DNA of 64,000 bases from Candidatus Melainabacteria bacterium. Its GTDB lineage: Bacteria; Cyanobacteriota; Vampirovibrionia; Obscuribacterales; Obscuribacteraceae. Both the position numbers and the translations under genes were made by a program. Each line of letters starts with the position of its first letter. Position 1 is the first letter of the stretch. Location: the NCBI GenBank assembly GCA_027451745.1, contig DAIDIP010000010.1:46906-110905 (forward strand), given 5' to 3'. This document shows, piece by piece, positions 1 through 8,643 of the stretch. A model generated the notes under the pieces. It was given only the letters and a program-made list of their open reading frames with translations. It was not told the DNA's origin and did not search any database.

Positions 1-1621
1 TATTGATAAATTCAGTGTTGAACTTATCGATAGATATTGGGGACCTTATTACCCAGAAGTTGGTATATCACAAGAGGAATTCCTTGCTCTTGGACGCGGC
101 AATAACCAAGACCCTAATGAGCCTTTTAGTATGGCATTGTTAGCCATTAATCTTTCTTCCAAAAGAAATGCTGTAAGTAAAATACATGGCGATGTTTCAC
201 GCAAATTATTCAAAGACGCATGGCCACAAGTACCGGTCAATGAAATTCCTATTAGTCACATTACAAATGGTATACATGCTAGATCTTGGATATCAGGCGA
301 AATTTGCGAATTGTATGAACGATATCTTGGTCCACAATGGTATGAAGATGTTACCAATGAAAGAGTGTGGAAACGAGTAGAAGAAATTCCTGATGAGGAG
401 CTGTGGAGAATACACGAACATCGCAGACAAAGATTAGTCAGCTTTTGCCGTAATCGCTTTCGCAATCAATTAGAAGAACAAGGTGCTCATCCAGCTGAAT
501 TAAAAGAAGCCTTGGAAATATTAGATCCAAGTATTCTTACTATAGGATTTGCTAGACGTGTGGCAACTTATAAACGGGCAAATTTGCTATTAAGAGATCC
601 AGAAAGATTAGCTGCACTTTTAAATAACAAAGATTATCCAATACAACTTGTTTTTGCTGGCAAGGCTCATCCAGAAGATAATCCTGGCAAAGAACTGGTT
701 CGCCAAATAGTGCGTTTTTCTCGTCAAAAAGATATTAGGCGTCGTTTTGTCTTTTTAGAAGACTATGACATGAATGTAGCTAGGTGGATGGTTGGTGGTG
801 TAGATGTTTGGTTGAATACACCAAGACGTTTTCTTGAAGCCAGCGGCACAAGCGGCATGAAAGTAGCCTTCAATGGTGGGCTTAATCTCAGTATCCTTGA
901 TGGTTGGTGGGATGAAGCCTATGAAAGCGATGCCGGCTGGGCAATAGGCAAAGGCGAAGTTTACGACGATAGCCAATACCAAGATGAAGTGGAGTCCGGT
1001 GCTCTTTATGATCTGCTTGAAAAAGAGCTCATACCTGGCTTTTATGATCGAGATCAGGAAGGATTGCCGCGCGCCTGGATCAATCGTATGAAAACATCTA
1101 TGCGTAAATTGTGTCCTGTATTCAACATTGAACGTATGGTGCAAGAGTACGCTTTTAACATGTATGTGCCAGCAGGGGCTCGAAGCAAAGACTTTCTTGC
1201 TAATGGAGCGGAGCGAGCCAATAAATTAGTTGATTGGCAAAACAAAGTTCATCATCTTTGGTCACAATTACAAATAGATGCTGTTGAGTCATCCAATAAT
1301 AGAGTTATAAAAGTTGGCGATGACTTAATTGTGCGGGCCTGGATAAAGCTGGGCGATTTAACGCCTGATGATGTTTCAGTACAGATTTATCATGGCTTAA
1401 TTGATACTGATGGTGATATCACTGATGGAGAAGTTTTGCCTATGCAAGTTACGGACGAAAAGAAAGGTGCCTTAACTTTATTTTCAGGCACAATTAAATA
1501 TTTCAAGAGCGGCCGTCATGGTTACACAATAAGAATATTGCCGCATAATGGCGACCTCAGTTCACCTTTTGATAGCAAGCTTATTCTTTGGGCCAAAGAA
1601 CCTATAAGCGTTACTGCCTAA
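1..1621 (+). CDS. glgP: Alpha-glucan (glycogen) phosphorylase, 5' end outside window
   Basis: The reading frame is already open at base 2, so the protein starts upstream and only the C-terminal part is here. It should release glucose-1-phosphate from glycogen or maltodextrin. Family signatures are visible: HITNGIHARSW, TYKRANLLLRDPERL, VFAGKAHPEDNPG, and the cofactor region EASGTSGMK, where the lysine (codon 860-862) matches the pyridoxal-phosphate lysine of phosphorylases. The GTSGMK/FNGG pattern is that of the bacterial/plant alpha-glucan phosphorylase subgroup rather than the E. coli GlgP subgroup. The last 120 residues form an additional beta-rich tail. No upstream context can be seen. 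Confidence 0.93.
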   Translation, partial: IDKFSVELIDRYWGPYYPEVGISQEEFLALGRGNNQDPNEPFSMALLAINLSSKRNAVSKIHGDVSRKLFKDAWPQVPVNEIPISHITNGIHARSWISGEICELYERYLGPQWYEDVTNERVWKRVEEIPDEELWRIHEHRRQRLVSFCRNRFRNQLEEQGAHPAELKEALEILDPSILTIGFARRVATYKRANLLLRDPERLAALLNNKDYPIQLVFAGKAHPEDNPGKELVRQIVRFSRQKDIRRRFVFLEDYDMNVARWMVGGVDVWLNTPRRFLEASGTSGMKVAFNGGLNLSILDGWWDEAYESDAGWAIGKGEVYDDSQYQDEVESGALYDLLEKELIPGFYDRDQEGLPRAWINRMKTSMRKLCPVFNIERMVQEYAFNMYVPAGARSKDFLANGAERANKLVDWQNKVHHLWSQLQIDAVESSNNRVIKVGDDLIVRAWIKLGDLTPDDVSVQIYHGLIDTDGDITDGEVLPMQVTDEKKGALTLFSGTIKYFKSGRHGYTIRILPHNGDLSSPFDSKLILWAKEPISVTA

Positions 1622-1953
1622 TTACAAACAAATAGCTAGCAATTGCTGTGTTAAGCAATTAGCGCAACCTCGCTAATCTTAGTGCACAGCATTAATTTAT
1701 TAATTGTGGATAAATTATTCTATTGGACTGAGCTTCTCGTATAAGCAATCGATATTTCGTATCACTATTTACAGCATTAATCGTAGCTTTAGACTGGTTG
1801 ACAAGCATTGCTTCAACTCATCTACAAGTGGCACTTTATAGTAATCGTCGTTTCTCCACTTCTTCACAAACTCACAAAGCCCAACACATCGCCAACCCGA
1901 CAGATCAATAAGCTTCGCAACAGTGCACAACAGCACCTGGAAAGGAGATCTTT
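1622..1953. other. Intergenic region: backbone repeat, then GC-rich leader of island A
   Basis: The first about 240 bases are AT-rich and hold a GCTAGC/TTAGCG repeat. From about 1855 the composition turns GC-rich, giving a leader of about 90 bases before the 1954 gene. No convincing promoter was seen. Confidence 0.6.
1632..1676. repeat. Dispersed GCTAGC/TTAGCGC palindromic repeat, copy 1
   Basis: Contains AGCTAGC and the inverted repeat TTAGCG-caacct-CGCTAA (1659-1676). Similar motifs occur in about 13 other intergenic sites of this window. It could also serve as a weak terminator of the phosphorylase gene. Confidence 0.55.
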
Positions 1954-2388
1954 ATGGGCGCGCAAACTCTCCCAGAAGCTCGCCCGAGCTTCGGTCTCGT
2001 CATCCTCAACGAATACACTGAAGCATCGCCCGCTTTCCCGGCAATCCCCGAACCGATCATCTTGCCCATGATCGGTCACAAAGAACCAACCATCGTCAGC
2101 ATGGACGAATTCCGTCAGCAGCTCGATCTGCAAGCAATTATCAATGCTCGGCGCGAGCAGATTGAGACGGAATATTCAGTGAAAATCCCGCCCCGACAAT
2201 TCGATTCAATCATGGACGAATTTTCGTGGTTGCGGCTTGCGCATCACGCACTATGGCGCGTGTCGGTTGAATTTACTTGTGATGGCGGATGGGGACGGCA
2301 TGAATGGATTCTCACTCGCTCGTTTGACCAGCTGGTCAAACTGCTTGCTGACTACAGAGTCGTTCCCAAATCTGCCCCGACCGTTTAG
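1954..2388 (+). CDS. Hypothetical protein, GC-rich island A
   Basis: A 144-residue soluble protein with no family I recognise. The start is set by AAAGGAG at 1941-1947, seven bases before the ATG. Codon third positions are rich in G and C, unlike the AT-rich neighbours on both sides. The C-terminal half is hydrophobic/aromatic (HHALWRVSVEF, GRHEWILTRSFDQLVKLLADY) and looks like a folded domain; the N-terminal 40 residues are proline-rich. It is followed at once by its own terminator. Interpreted as one member of the set of foreign single-gene islands in this window. Confidence 0.75.
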   Translation: MGAQTLPEARPSFGLVILNEYTEASPAFPAIPEPIILPMIGHKEPTIVSMDEFRQQLDLQAIINARREQIETEYSVKIPPRQFDSIMDEFSWLRLAHHALWRVSVEFTCDGGWGRHEWILTRSFDQLVKLLADYRVVPKSAPTV

Positions 2389-2406
2389 CCCTCTGCCCTT
2401 CGATAG

Positions 2407-2446
2407 GGACAATGGCATGGAAGCCATTGTTCTCTACCGTTTTTTT
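2407..2446 (+). terminator. Intrinsic terminator of island A gene
   Basis: Stem ACAATGGC/GCCATTGT with G-T wobble extension, then a run of seven T (2440-2446). Its T-run and right arm overlap the last codons and the stop of the opposing glycosyltransferase gene. Confidence 0.8.
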
Positions 2447-3255
2447 GCTTTGTATAAATCACGCAAATAAGTAATTTTTTTTCGCACATAATCTTGATAA
2501 ATTGCATTCGCTTTCAAACCTGTTCGTCCATCAAGAAAGCCACCACGAACAAAATAGCGATAAGAGAAAGTCCAAATAGGATGAATAAGCTCGTTTAATT
2601 TGCTGGTGCGCCATGAGCTCATATTATGATTGCTGTCAGTCTCTTTTGAATCTCTTTTTCTATTTTGTCGACTATAAAATTCTTCAGCAGATAATTGTGC
2701 ATAGCGATCAAGGGTTGAAGCGTAATGATCAAAATCGGTATATGAATAATGCAACAGGGGTGAATTCAGTCGGCCAGCAGAGCCTTCTACTTGCACCGAT
2801 TCATGCACTTTCCGTTCAACAAATTTTCCTTTTCCTTTTTTGAACAATCGCAATTGAGCATCGGGATAAAAACCACCATGCTTGAGGGGCGCATCACCAA
2901 TATAAAGCAAACGAGGTATGTGATAACCATCACGCAATTGAGAGTCGCGAGCATTAAGGAGATTGGTAATTTCTTTTGCTAGGTCCTGGCTGACTATTTC
3001 ATCAGCGTCAAGACTCAAAATCCATTCTTGGCTAGCTAGAGACAAGGCAAAGTTTTTTTGCGCGGCATACCCAAGCCACTGCTGATAGTGGCATTGGGCT
3101 CCATATTGCTTGGCTGTTTCTATGGTTTTATCTGTTGAACCAGAATCTACAAGAATGATTTCAGAAGCCAGGCTTGATATAGCCTTTAAAGTTCTCTCTA
3201 TAATGCGTTCTTCATTATAAGCAATTATGACTACAGATAAAGGCAGCGTTTTCAT
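2434..3255 (-). CDS. Family 2 glycosyltransferase (WaaE/KdtX-like)
   Basis: GT-A fold glycosyltransferase, probably adding a sugar to a lipopolysaccharide core or another surface glycan. Seen: N-terminal SVVIIAYNEE, LVDSGSTDKT, the conserved GYAAQKNFAL segment, and the metal-binding SLDADE motif (about residue 90). The ATG at 3255 is preferred over a TTG two codons upstream. The C-terminal is basic (KKITYLRDLYKAKKR), and its last codons with the stop lie in the terminator of GC-rich island A, so the original 3' end of this gene may have been replaced on insertion. No partner glycan genes are adjacent. Confidence 0.85.
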   Translation of the reverse strand: MKTLPLSVVIIAYNEERIIERTLKAISSLASEIILVDSGSTDKTIETAKQYGAQCHYQQWLGYAAQKNFALSLASQEWILSLDADEIVSQDLAKEITNLLNARDSQLRDGYHIPRLLYIGDAPLKHGGFYPDAQLRLFKKGKGKFVERKVHESVQVEGSAGRLNSPLLHYSYTDFDHYASTLDRYAQLSAEEFYSRQNRKRDSKETDSNHNMSSWRTSKLNELIHPIWTFSYRYFVRGGFLDGRTGLKANAIYQDYVRKKITYLRDLYKAKKR

Positions 3256-3292
3256 AAGCAATGCTCTACAAACAGCAGCATCCTTCCTTTCA

Positions 3293-4525
3293 TTAACGAC
3301 GAACTCTCATAATGTGATTAGTATTATCAATATCTACCCGTAAATCCCCAAGAAAACTATTACCTAAAAGGGGATAAGGGATACCAGAACTCTCAGTAAC
3401 AGAAATAGGCACATCATTTTTTATAACAGAACCCAGACGCATATGGGGAATGTTAAACTTCCAAGATCTAGTAGTACCAGCAACGCCAGCATCCATTCCT
3501 TCTTCAGCATCTTCAGGAATACTGAAACCAAGGGTCTTAAATTGTGCATAGGAGAAAGCACAGTGAGAAGCACCGGTGTCATAAATCATTGGCACCATTT
3601 TATTATTGACTTCTACATTTACAATTATTTCTTTGCCCCAATTAGTAAAAGGTATCACGCTGCTTTCGCTTGCAGAGAAGCTTTTAGCGGCATTTTTCTT
3701 TCTAAAGGTGATTGTTCCACTGGTATTATCAGGAGAATTATCCATACTAAGGGTGAAGTCTCTAAAGAAAGATTCACCAAGCAGCGGATGTTTGGGAGTG
3801 GAGGTCGTAGCATCCTCTTGCACATGCAGGGGGAAATTCTTGCGTTCGATTGGCCCAACTTTTAAAGCGACATTCAGCACCCAAATTTTTTGTGCACCGC
3901 CATCGCCAACACCATGACTGGTTCCCACATGTTTTCCTTCCGGGGCTCTAATACCCAATTGCTCCAATTGGCTTTTAAAAACAACAGTAGATTCTGCTCC
4001 AGAATCAAAAAACATATCAATTGGACGACCATTAATGTATGTACTGACTACAAGATTTTGTCCATCTCTTTGATAAGGAATTCTTACAGTGTCAGGAAGA
4101 TTAGTAAATTCAGCACTCTCAGTGCTTGATTGTGCTGGTTGTGCGGCTATTGTGGATCTAGCAGCTGCTGCCTGTTGTTGCATATTTTTATAATAGGCGG
4201 GATCTAAGTATGTTAAGGCTGCTTGAGCACTTTTAGCTGCAGGAGTATTCGGGCAACGTTTGATACATAAAGAATAAGATTGTTTTGCCAGGCTAAATTC
4301 TTTCATGTGATGAAAAGTCAATCCTTGATAGTAAAGGGCATTTGCATCATTTGGATTATTTCTTAAAGTTAAAACAAAGTGATTAAGCGCGTTATGATAA
4401 TCACCTTTGTTATATAAAGCTATGCCTTTGTCCATTTCAGTAACAGCTAAAGTCGGCAAACACAAATAGCTAAACTGACATAGTACTAAGCAGATTGAAT
4501 AAAGGATAAAGGATGGGTTTCTCAT
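3293..4525 (-). CDS. Secreted TPR protein with two retropepsin-like aspartic protease domains
   Basis: The start at 4525 gives a clean signal peptide (MRNPSFILYSICLVLC...); an in-frame start at 4585 would overlap the upstream gene. After the signal come about two TPR units (GIALYNKGDYHNALNHF, ALYYQGLTFHHMKEFSLAKQSY), a Gln/Ala-rich linker, then two related domains, each with the aspartyl protease motif: FFDSGAES (Asp about 174) and IYDTGASH (Asp about 316), each followed by PLLGxSFxxDF/DL. Two half-domains in one chain could form one pepsin-like active site. Exported, so probably acts in the periplasm or outside. Confidence 0.8.
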   Translation of the reverse strand: MRNPSFILYSICLVLCQFSYLCLPTLAVTEMDKGIALYNKGDYHNALNHFVLTLRNNPNDANALYYQGLTFHHMKEFSLAKQSYSLCIKRCPNTPAAKSAQAALTYLDPAYYKNMQQQAAAARSTIAAQPAQSSTESAEFTNLPDTVRIPYQRDGQNLVVSTYINGRPIDMFFDSGAESTVVFKSQLEQLGIRAPEGKHVGTSHGVGDGGAQKIWVLNVALKVGPIERKNFPLHVQEDATTSTPKHPLLGESFFRDFTLSMDNSPDNTSGTITFRKKNAAKSFSASESSVIPFTNWGKEIIVNVEVNNKMVPMIYDTGASHCAFSYAQFKTLGFSIPEDAEEGMDAGVAGTTRSWKFNIPHMRLGSVIKNDVPISVTESSGIPYPLLGNSFLGDLRVDIDNTNHIMRVRR

Positions 4526-4574
4526 ATTTTGAATTCTAAGCAGCACCGTGTTTATTAGTATTACATTTCTAATT

Positions 4575-5708
4575 TTAAATACCAAGTAGCTGGCTCAATA
4601 AGACCTTCTCTTCTTCGTTCGAAGTATCAAATGTTTCAAGCATCTTGCTTTCCAAATAGAAGCGTATCAAAGTAGAATCATTATTTTGTAGAAACGGCAA
4701 AATAATTTGCAGGCTTTCACCAGTATGATGGCGGGCAATTTTTGTAGCATAAGTTTTTGCCATGGTCGAATAACGTATAAATTTGTCTTTGTTTTCATCT
4801 TTACTGCAAGCAGCGCGATATATCAAAAGACGAGCCGCACTTGTATCGACTGCAGTATCAGCCAGCTTCCATTGTATGGCTTCTGATTTAGAGAGCTGTT
4901 GCCCATTGTGCTCACCTATCTTGGCATAATCGGTGCTTGCTTTTAGTGCATGTTCAACCATACCCAAAGCCGCAGCGGCCAATATAATTTTGACTATAGC
5001 GTGGGCGAAAGCCAGCCTTTCTTTGTCTAAGTCTTCTATTTCTCCTAAAAGGGCTTTTTTATTGAAAGAATAGTTTTCAAAATTAATGCTAGCCAAAGAT
5101 AAGGCTTCTAGTCCCATAGGCGAATGTTGTCGGGTAATTTTAATTTGAGGTGATGATAAATTATCGACAATAACCAAACCCTTATCAGTGGATACAAGCA
5201 TTAAACAAAGTTGGTCCGTTTGTGATGAACCCGGCGCGGAAACGATAGAATTGATTGGAATATTTATTTTTTGACCGGCAACAGTGAGATTGTCATTTTG
5301 CATCGTAGCTTTTGTGCTTGAATTACCCAACCCAGAATACGCCAATGTACCTATCAATGAGCCTTGAGCAAGCTTAGGCAGGAAGGTAGTTTTTTGGCTT
5401 GCAGAACCATATGTTTTAATAAGCTCAATTGCGGCAATATGATATGCAAAATAAATGACAATGCTTGCTTCATAATGGGCTAATGCTTCAGCTAAAAGAA
5501 CTATTGGCAATAGAGTATATTCTTTACCACCATAAGAATTTAGTATATTCAACGAAAGATAGCTTTGTTGCGCCAACAGTTTAAAGATCGAGCCAATGTC
5601 AGTTTTTCCACTGACAAGGGCTGGGGCCAAAGGAGCAATTTTATCTTTGGCAAATTTCTCAAATTCTTCTTTGAGTTTCAGGTCTTCTTTAGTAAGAAAT
5701 GTGTTCAA
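4575..5708 (-). CDS. Acyl-CoA dehydrogenase-family protein, degenerate
   Basis: 377 residues with the overall layout of acyl-CoA dehydrogenases: helical N-terminus, middle beta domain, C-terminal four-helix domain (AAALGMVEHALKASTDYA, RHHTGESLQI). The start is a TTG preceded in frame by a stop. Motifs normally contacting FAD and substrate are eroded: the usual G-T-x-A-x-T-E-P-G-A-G-S-D stretch reads GTLAYSGLGNSSTK, and the C-terminal segment that carries the catalytic glutamate and the EGT motif is not recognisable. It may be inactive or act on something other than acyl-CoA. A stop separates it by only 49 bases from the protease gene downstream. Confidence 0.75.
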   Translation of the reverse strand: MNTFLTKEDLKLKEEFEKFAKDKIAPLAPALVSGKTDIGSIFKLLAQQSYLSLNILNSYGGKEYTLLPIVLLAEALAHYEASIVIYFAYHIAAIELIKTYGSASQKTTFLPKLAQGSLIGTLAYSGLGNSSTKATMQNDNLTVAGQKINIPINSIVSAPGSSQTDQLCLMLVSTDKGLVIVDNLSSPQIKITRQHSPMGLEALSLASINFENYSFNKKALLGEIEDLDKERLAFAHAIVKIILAAAALGMVEHALKASTDYAKIGEHNGQQLSKSEAIQWKLADTAVDTSAARLLIYRAACSKDENKDKFIRYSTMAKTYATKIARHHTGESLQIILPFLQNNDSTLIRFYLESKMLETFDTSNEEEKVLLSQLLGI

Positions 5709-5741
5709 TTTTTAAAACTTGTGCTAGTAGCGTATTGCATA

Positions 5742-5747
5742 ATTATA
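5742..5747 (-). promoter_or_regulatory. Candidate -10 box (TATAAT) for the acyl-CoA dehydrogenase-like gene
   Basis: A consensus TATAAT on the minus strand about 34 bases before the TTG start at 5708, in the divergent spacer with the flavin reductase gene. No clear -35. Confidence 0.4.
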
Positions 5748-5785
5748 GACTAAGCTGAAAGGACGAAACAGAGATAAATGTCATT

Positions 5786-6412
5786 ATGATTGTTATTCCC
5801 AAAGAAATTGACCCAAAAGATTTATATAAATTACTTATTGGTTCAGTATTACCAAGACCAATAGCCTGGGTTTCGAGCATTTCAAAAGAAGGTGTGCCTA
5901 ATTTAGCTCCATTTTCGTTTTTTACAGTTGCTAGCACTGTGCCGCCAGTGCTTTGTTTTGCGCCACAATATAGCAAAGTAGAAGAAAAAAATGGCAAAAC
6001 AATTCCGGTACCAAAAGATACTCTAGCTAATATCAAAGAGACCAAAGAATTTGTTGTAAATATAGTTAGTCATTCATTGGCAGAAAAAATGAATCAAAGC
6101 AGTGCGCCTTATGCACATAATATAAATGAGTTTGAAAAAGTAAATTTAGCGTCAAAACCGGCTACACATATAAAACCGCCCCTAGTGGCAGGCTCTTTAA
6201 TAAACATGGAATGCAAACTTTATGACATAATCGAGATAGGACATGGATTGCTTGGCGGCAACCTGATTCTGGGTGAGATTATTTGCATACATTTGAATGA
6301 TTCAGTTTATAAAAATACGCACATTGATCTTGATGTATTAGATCCAGTAGGACGCTTATCTGGCAATTTATATACAACAATAAAAGATCGCTTTGAGTTG
6401 GAAAGACCATAG
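5786..6412 (+). CDS. Flavin reductase-like FMN-binding protein
   Basis: 208 residues matching the flavin-reductase-like split-barrel family. Seen: PRPIAWVSSISKEGVPNLAPFSFF near the N-terminus, which binds FMN, and the ETKEFVVNIVS segment. Likely a cytoplasmic NAD(P)H:flavin reductase or FMN-dependent oxidoreductase; the substrate cannot be told. Transcribed divergently from the acyl-CoA dehydrogenase-like gene, so a functional link with it is possible but unproven. Confidence 0.85.
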   Translation: MIVIPKEIDPKDLYKLLIGSVLPRPIAWVSSISKEGVPNLAPFSFFTVASTVPPVLCFAPQYSKVEEKNGKTIPVPKDTLANIKETKEFVVNIVSHSLAEKMNQSSAPYAHNINEFEKVNLASKPATHIKPPLVAGSLINMECKLYDIIEIGHGLLGGNLILGEIICIHLNDSVYKNTHIDLDVLDPVGRLSGNLYTTIKDRFELERP

Positions 6413-6420
6413 CGGAAATC

Positions 6421-6460
6421 AACTAAGACAGAACGCCATAAAATAGAGTCTGCCTTAGTT
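6421..6460 (+). terminator. Hairpin after flavin reductase gene
   Basis: Inverted repeat AACTAAGACAGA/TCTGCCTTAGTT, one mismatch, 8 bases after the stop codon; no strong T-run. Confidence 0.5.
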
Positions 6461-6494
6461 TGAAATGATTTATCGAAAAGGATGAAAAGATAAA

Positions 6495-6536
6495 AAGAAA
6501 AGCCGACAGAGTCCGCACGTAGCGGGCCCTGCCGGC
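6495..6536 (-). terminator. Intrinsic terminator of the 6565-6819 gene (island B)
   Basis: Arms 6502-6516 and 6522-6536. On the minus strand most mismatches become G-U pairs, so the stem is stable only in the RNA of the minus-strand gene. It is followed by a T/C-rich tail (CTTTTCTTTTTATC). Confidence 0.8.
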
Positions 6537-6564
6537 AAAAGATTGTTGTCTCTCCTGTTGAAAG

Positions 6565-6819
6565 TCATACTGTGATCAACGTTCCATTCAGCCATTCAGT
6601 AGTATCCCCTTTGCTCATTTCGGCGATGATCCTCTTCATCACCGACGCGACTTCGTCTCTGTCGCCCGTTCCCAACGCTGCAAACAGCGCTTTCTGTTCG
6701 GGAATGAACAAATCGGGGTACCTGGTGCCGAAAGCGAGAAGGTGCTCAGCAGCGCTGTCGAAGTCCCCGGTGACTAGCGCTTGCATGAACTGCCAGAACA
6801 CCGTGTGAATCGTGGTCAT
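6565..6819 (-). CDS. Hypothetical 84-residue protein, island B
   Basis: Small soluble helical protein (DFDSAAEHLLAFGTRY, DEVASVMKRIIAEMSKG) with no recognised domain. A Shine-Dalgarno (TGGAG) precedes the ATG. GC-rich codon third positions and its own terminator mark it as part of island B. It lies about 110 bases downstream of the repeat-protein gene on the same strand and could be cotranscribed with it. Confidence 0.7.
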   Translation of the reverse strand: MTTIHTVFWQFMQALVTGDFDSAAEHLLAFGTRYPDLFIPEQKALFAALGTGDRDEVASVMKRIIAEMSKGDTTEWLNGTLITV

Positions 6820-6928
6820 TTTGAAGCTCCAGAATTTCAGGAAGCTCGAACGCTCGAACGCATTGGCGATGGCTCATTGTCTCGGACAAAGATCCTCCTG
6901 TTAGATACAAGCTATCTCTTACCTGTAC

Positions 6929-7297
6929 CTACCTACCACGGAACTTTCCCAGATTGTGCAGCCTGCGCCTTTCTGCAACCGACTTGATGGGGTCGGAACT
7001 CTTGGGCTTGGGCAAGCTGTCATTGTCCCGGTTAGCTTCAATCGCCTTCCTAATCTCTTTCCAGGTGGCGGTGGCGGGCAGCCCGATTTTGACAGCAGCT
7101 TGTCGCCGCTCCTCCTCTTCAATCTCCTCCCAGGTAGCGGTGGCGGGCAGCCCGAACTCATCAGTAGCCGCACGACGCGCGGCTACTGCAATGTCTTCCC
7201 AGGTAACGGTGGCGGGCAGCCCATACCAGGCTGCTGCAGTTTCTCTTGCCTCTCTTCGGCTTACCATCTCCGGCTCCAGCCATCTCGACTGTCGCAT
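6929..7297 (-). CDS. Small protein with three 23-residue GLPATxTWxxI repeats, island B
   Basis: 122 residues if started at 7297, where GGAAGGAG lies six bases before the ATG; a longer frame to 7369 lacks such a site. The centre is three tandem repeats: GLPATVTWEDI, GLPATATWEEI and GLPATATWKEI, each followed by a charged helix (AVAARRAATDE, EEEERRQAAVK, RKAIEANRDND). The pattern (loop then short helix starting W-E-x-I) suggests a small helical repeat of unknown role. I have an impression of similar LPxxATWEEI repeats in hypothetical proteins of Patescibacteria, but this is memory, not a search. The C-terminus is basic. Confidence 0.75.
   Translation of the reverse strand: MRQSRWLEPEMVSRREARETAAAWYGLPATVTWEDIAVAARRAATDEFGLPATATWEEIEEEERRQAAVKIGLPATATWKEIRKAIEANRDNDSLPKPKSSDPIKSVAERRRLHNLGKFRGR
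7061..7228 (-). repeat. Tandem 69-bp repeats inside the GLPATATW gene
   Basis: The block reading ccaggt(g/a)(g/a)cggtggcggg on the plus strand recurs at 7061, 7130 and 7199, a period of 69 bases or 23 codons. Near identity in the GLPAT part indicates recent duplication or strong constraint. Confidence 0.85.
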
Positions 7298-7750
7298 TCT
7301 GACTCCTTCCGATGGTAATTCACCGCTCCAAATCAGCCTAGCGCAAAGCCAGTGCCCACATGCCCTCACCTCTGAGGGACTTACAGCTCACACTAACAAA
7401 GACACTACGCCAACTCAGGTACCAAAACGAGAAATGAAACTAACACCCAAATCCTGCTATTTTTAGGTGGACAAAGTCAAGCCCGCCCGAAAATAGCCCA
7501 GAAACTTCCAATTTTATCCTGACAACCGATCCTGTCAAACCAGGTATCAAAAGCCCAAATTCCAGGTACTGCTTGCTCTATATATGTTTGAAAAATTTAA
7601 TTCAAGCATCATCAATAGCGCAGCGCGCCGAGCACTTTTCTTAAGAGTACCTCATTTGTCTTCGCTCAATAAATTGGTATTGCTTTGTCACTTGCCCAAA
7701 GGAAAATTTGATTTTTTTGAAAAATCGTCTGAATATTTAGGTAGCACAAA
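7298..7750. other. Intergenic: leader of island B, then AT-rich backbone
   Basis: Up to about 7410 the DNA is GC-rich and is probably the leader/promoter of the island B genes. The rest is AT-rich. A short plus-strand frame at 7584-7766 has no start signal and overlaps a real gene, so it was not called. Confidence 0.5.
7616..7629. repeat. Partial copy of dispersed TAGCGCAGC repeat
   Basis: TAGCGCAGCGCGCC in the spacer beside island B; resembles half of the palindromic repeat seen elsewhere. Confidence 0.35.
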
Positions 7751-8542
7751 TCACGTTAATATCTGAGTCTGCTTGCTACTAACCCGCTTAAAGACCGCAA
7801 TCATTCGAGGTGAATTTTCTTGGTCAAAGGCTTGTTTGAGATTAAAGTCACCAAGCAAGGCTACCACTCGCCATTGTTTGCCCATATATTTAATGAGTTC
7901 TTCTATGGAGAGAAATCTTTGCACCTGAGCGTCGTTGATAATTTTTGTGGCTTCGCTAGCTTTATCAATGAATTCATAAACAAAAGAAGTATGCAAAAGA
8001 TCTTCTTCAAAATGCCATTCTCGCAAAACGTTAAATAAGAAATGTCTATCTTCAGCCTGGCAATTATCACTGTATGACTTAGGTAGACGATGAATATTTA
8101 GTTGATCAAATACCACCAAATCATTTGTATACTTTTTGACCCAATCGTAGAATAATTCACGATCAATATTGTCTAACAAATAAGTATGACTAGACATCAT
8201 ACAAATGCTGGAATCAAAATTTTGATTGAGGTTAATAGCCTCGAAAGATTCATTCACTAGCTTTAATTGCGAACAACTGCGTTTAGCAATGTTTAAAGCA
8301 ATCTTTGATTTATCGAGCAAAGTGACATCAAAGCCGTGTTTTACCAGAGGTATGGCATGTATACCAGCACTGCCACCCAAATCAATAATAGTTTTGATTT
8401 TAGACGAGCTAGCAAATATATCAAGCAAGAATTTTACTTCTTCAGATTCACTGGCTTTTTTGCCTAGACAAGCATCCCGCCATAATGTGTAGAACTCGGC
8501 GAGGTCATCATGAATTCTTGGCTCTATTAGTGTACTTTTCAT
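7751..8542 (-). CDS. SAM-dependent methyltransferase (class I)
   Basis: 263 residues. Motif I, IIDLGGSAGIHAIPL (about residues 52-66), and the acidic end of strand 2, VTLLDKSKIAL, are those of Rossmann-fold methyltransferases. The post-motif region (FDSSICMMSSHTYLL) replaces the usual glycine-rich stretch. The substrate is unknown; short proteins of this shape often methylate small molecules. It lies on the same strand 100 bases downstream of purN. Confidence 0.82.
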   Translation of the reverse strand: MKSTLIEPRIHDDLAEFYTLWRDACLGKKASESEEVKFLLDIFASSSKIKTIIDLGGSAGIHAIPLVKHGFDVTLLDKSKIALNIAKRSCSQLKLVNESFEAINLNQNFDSSICMMSSHTYLLDNIDRELFYDWVKKYTNDLVVFDQLNIHRLPKSYSDNCQAEDRHFLFNVLREWHFEEDLLHTSFVYEFIDKASEATKIINDAQVQRFLSIEELIKYMGKQWRVVALLGDFNLKQAFDQENSPRMIAVFKRVSSKQTQILT

Positions 8543-8643
8543 TTACCTGTGCTTCCTGGTAAAGCGGCTAAAAATCCTCATGCTTTTACTTTAAGACTTA
8601 GCTGTGAGATCCATGTGAGCAAAGGAAATTATGAAAGACGATT

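Noticed and set aside
6855..6900. Extra minus-strand gene start with AGGAGG near 6892
   Set aside because: The AGGAGG is 16 bases from the next ATG, and the frame (MSHRQCVRAFELPEI...) overlaps the 6565-6819 gene and ends after about 43 codons.
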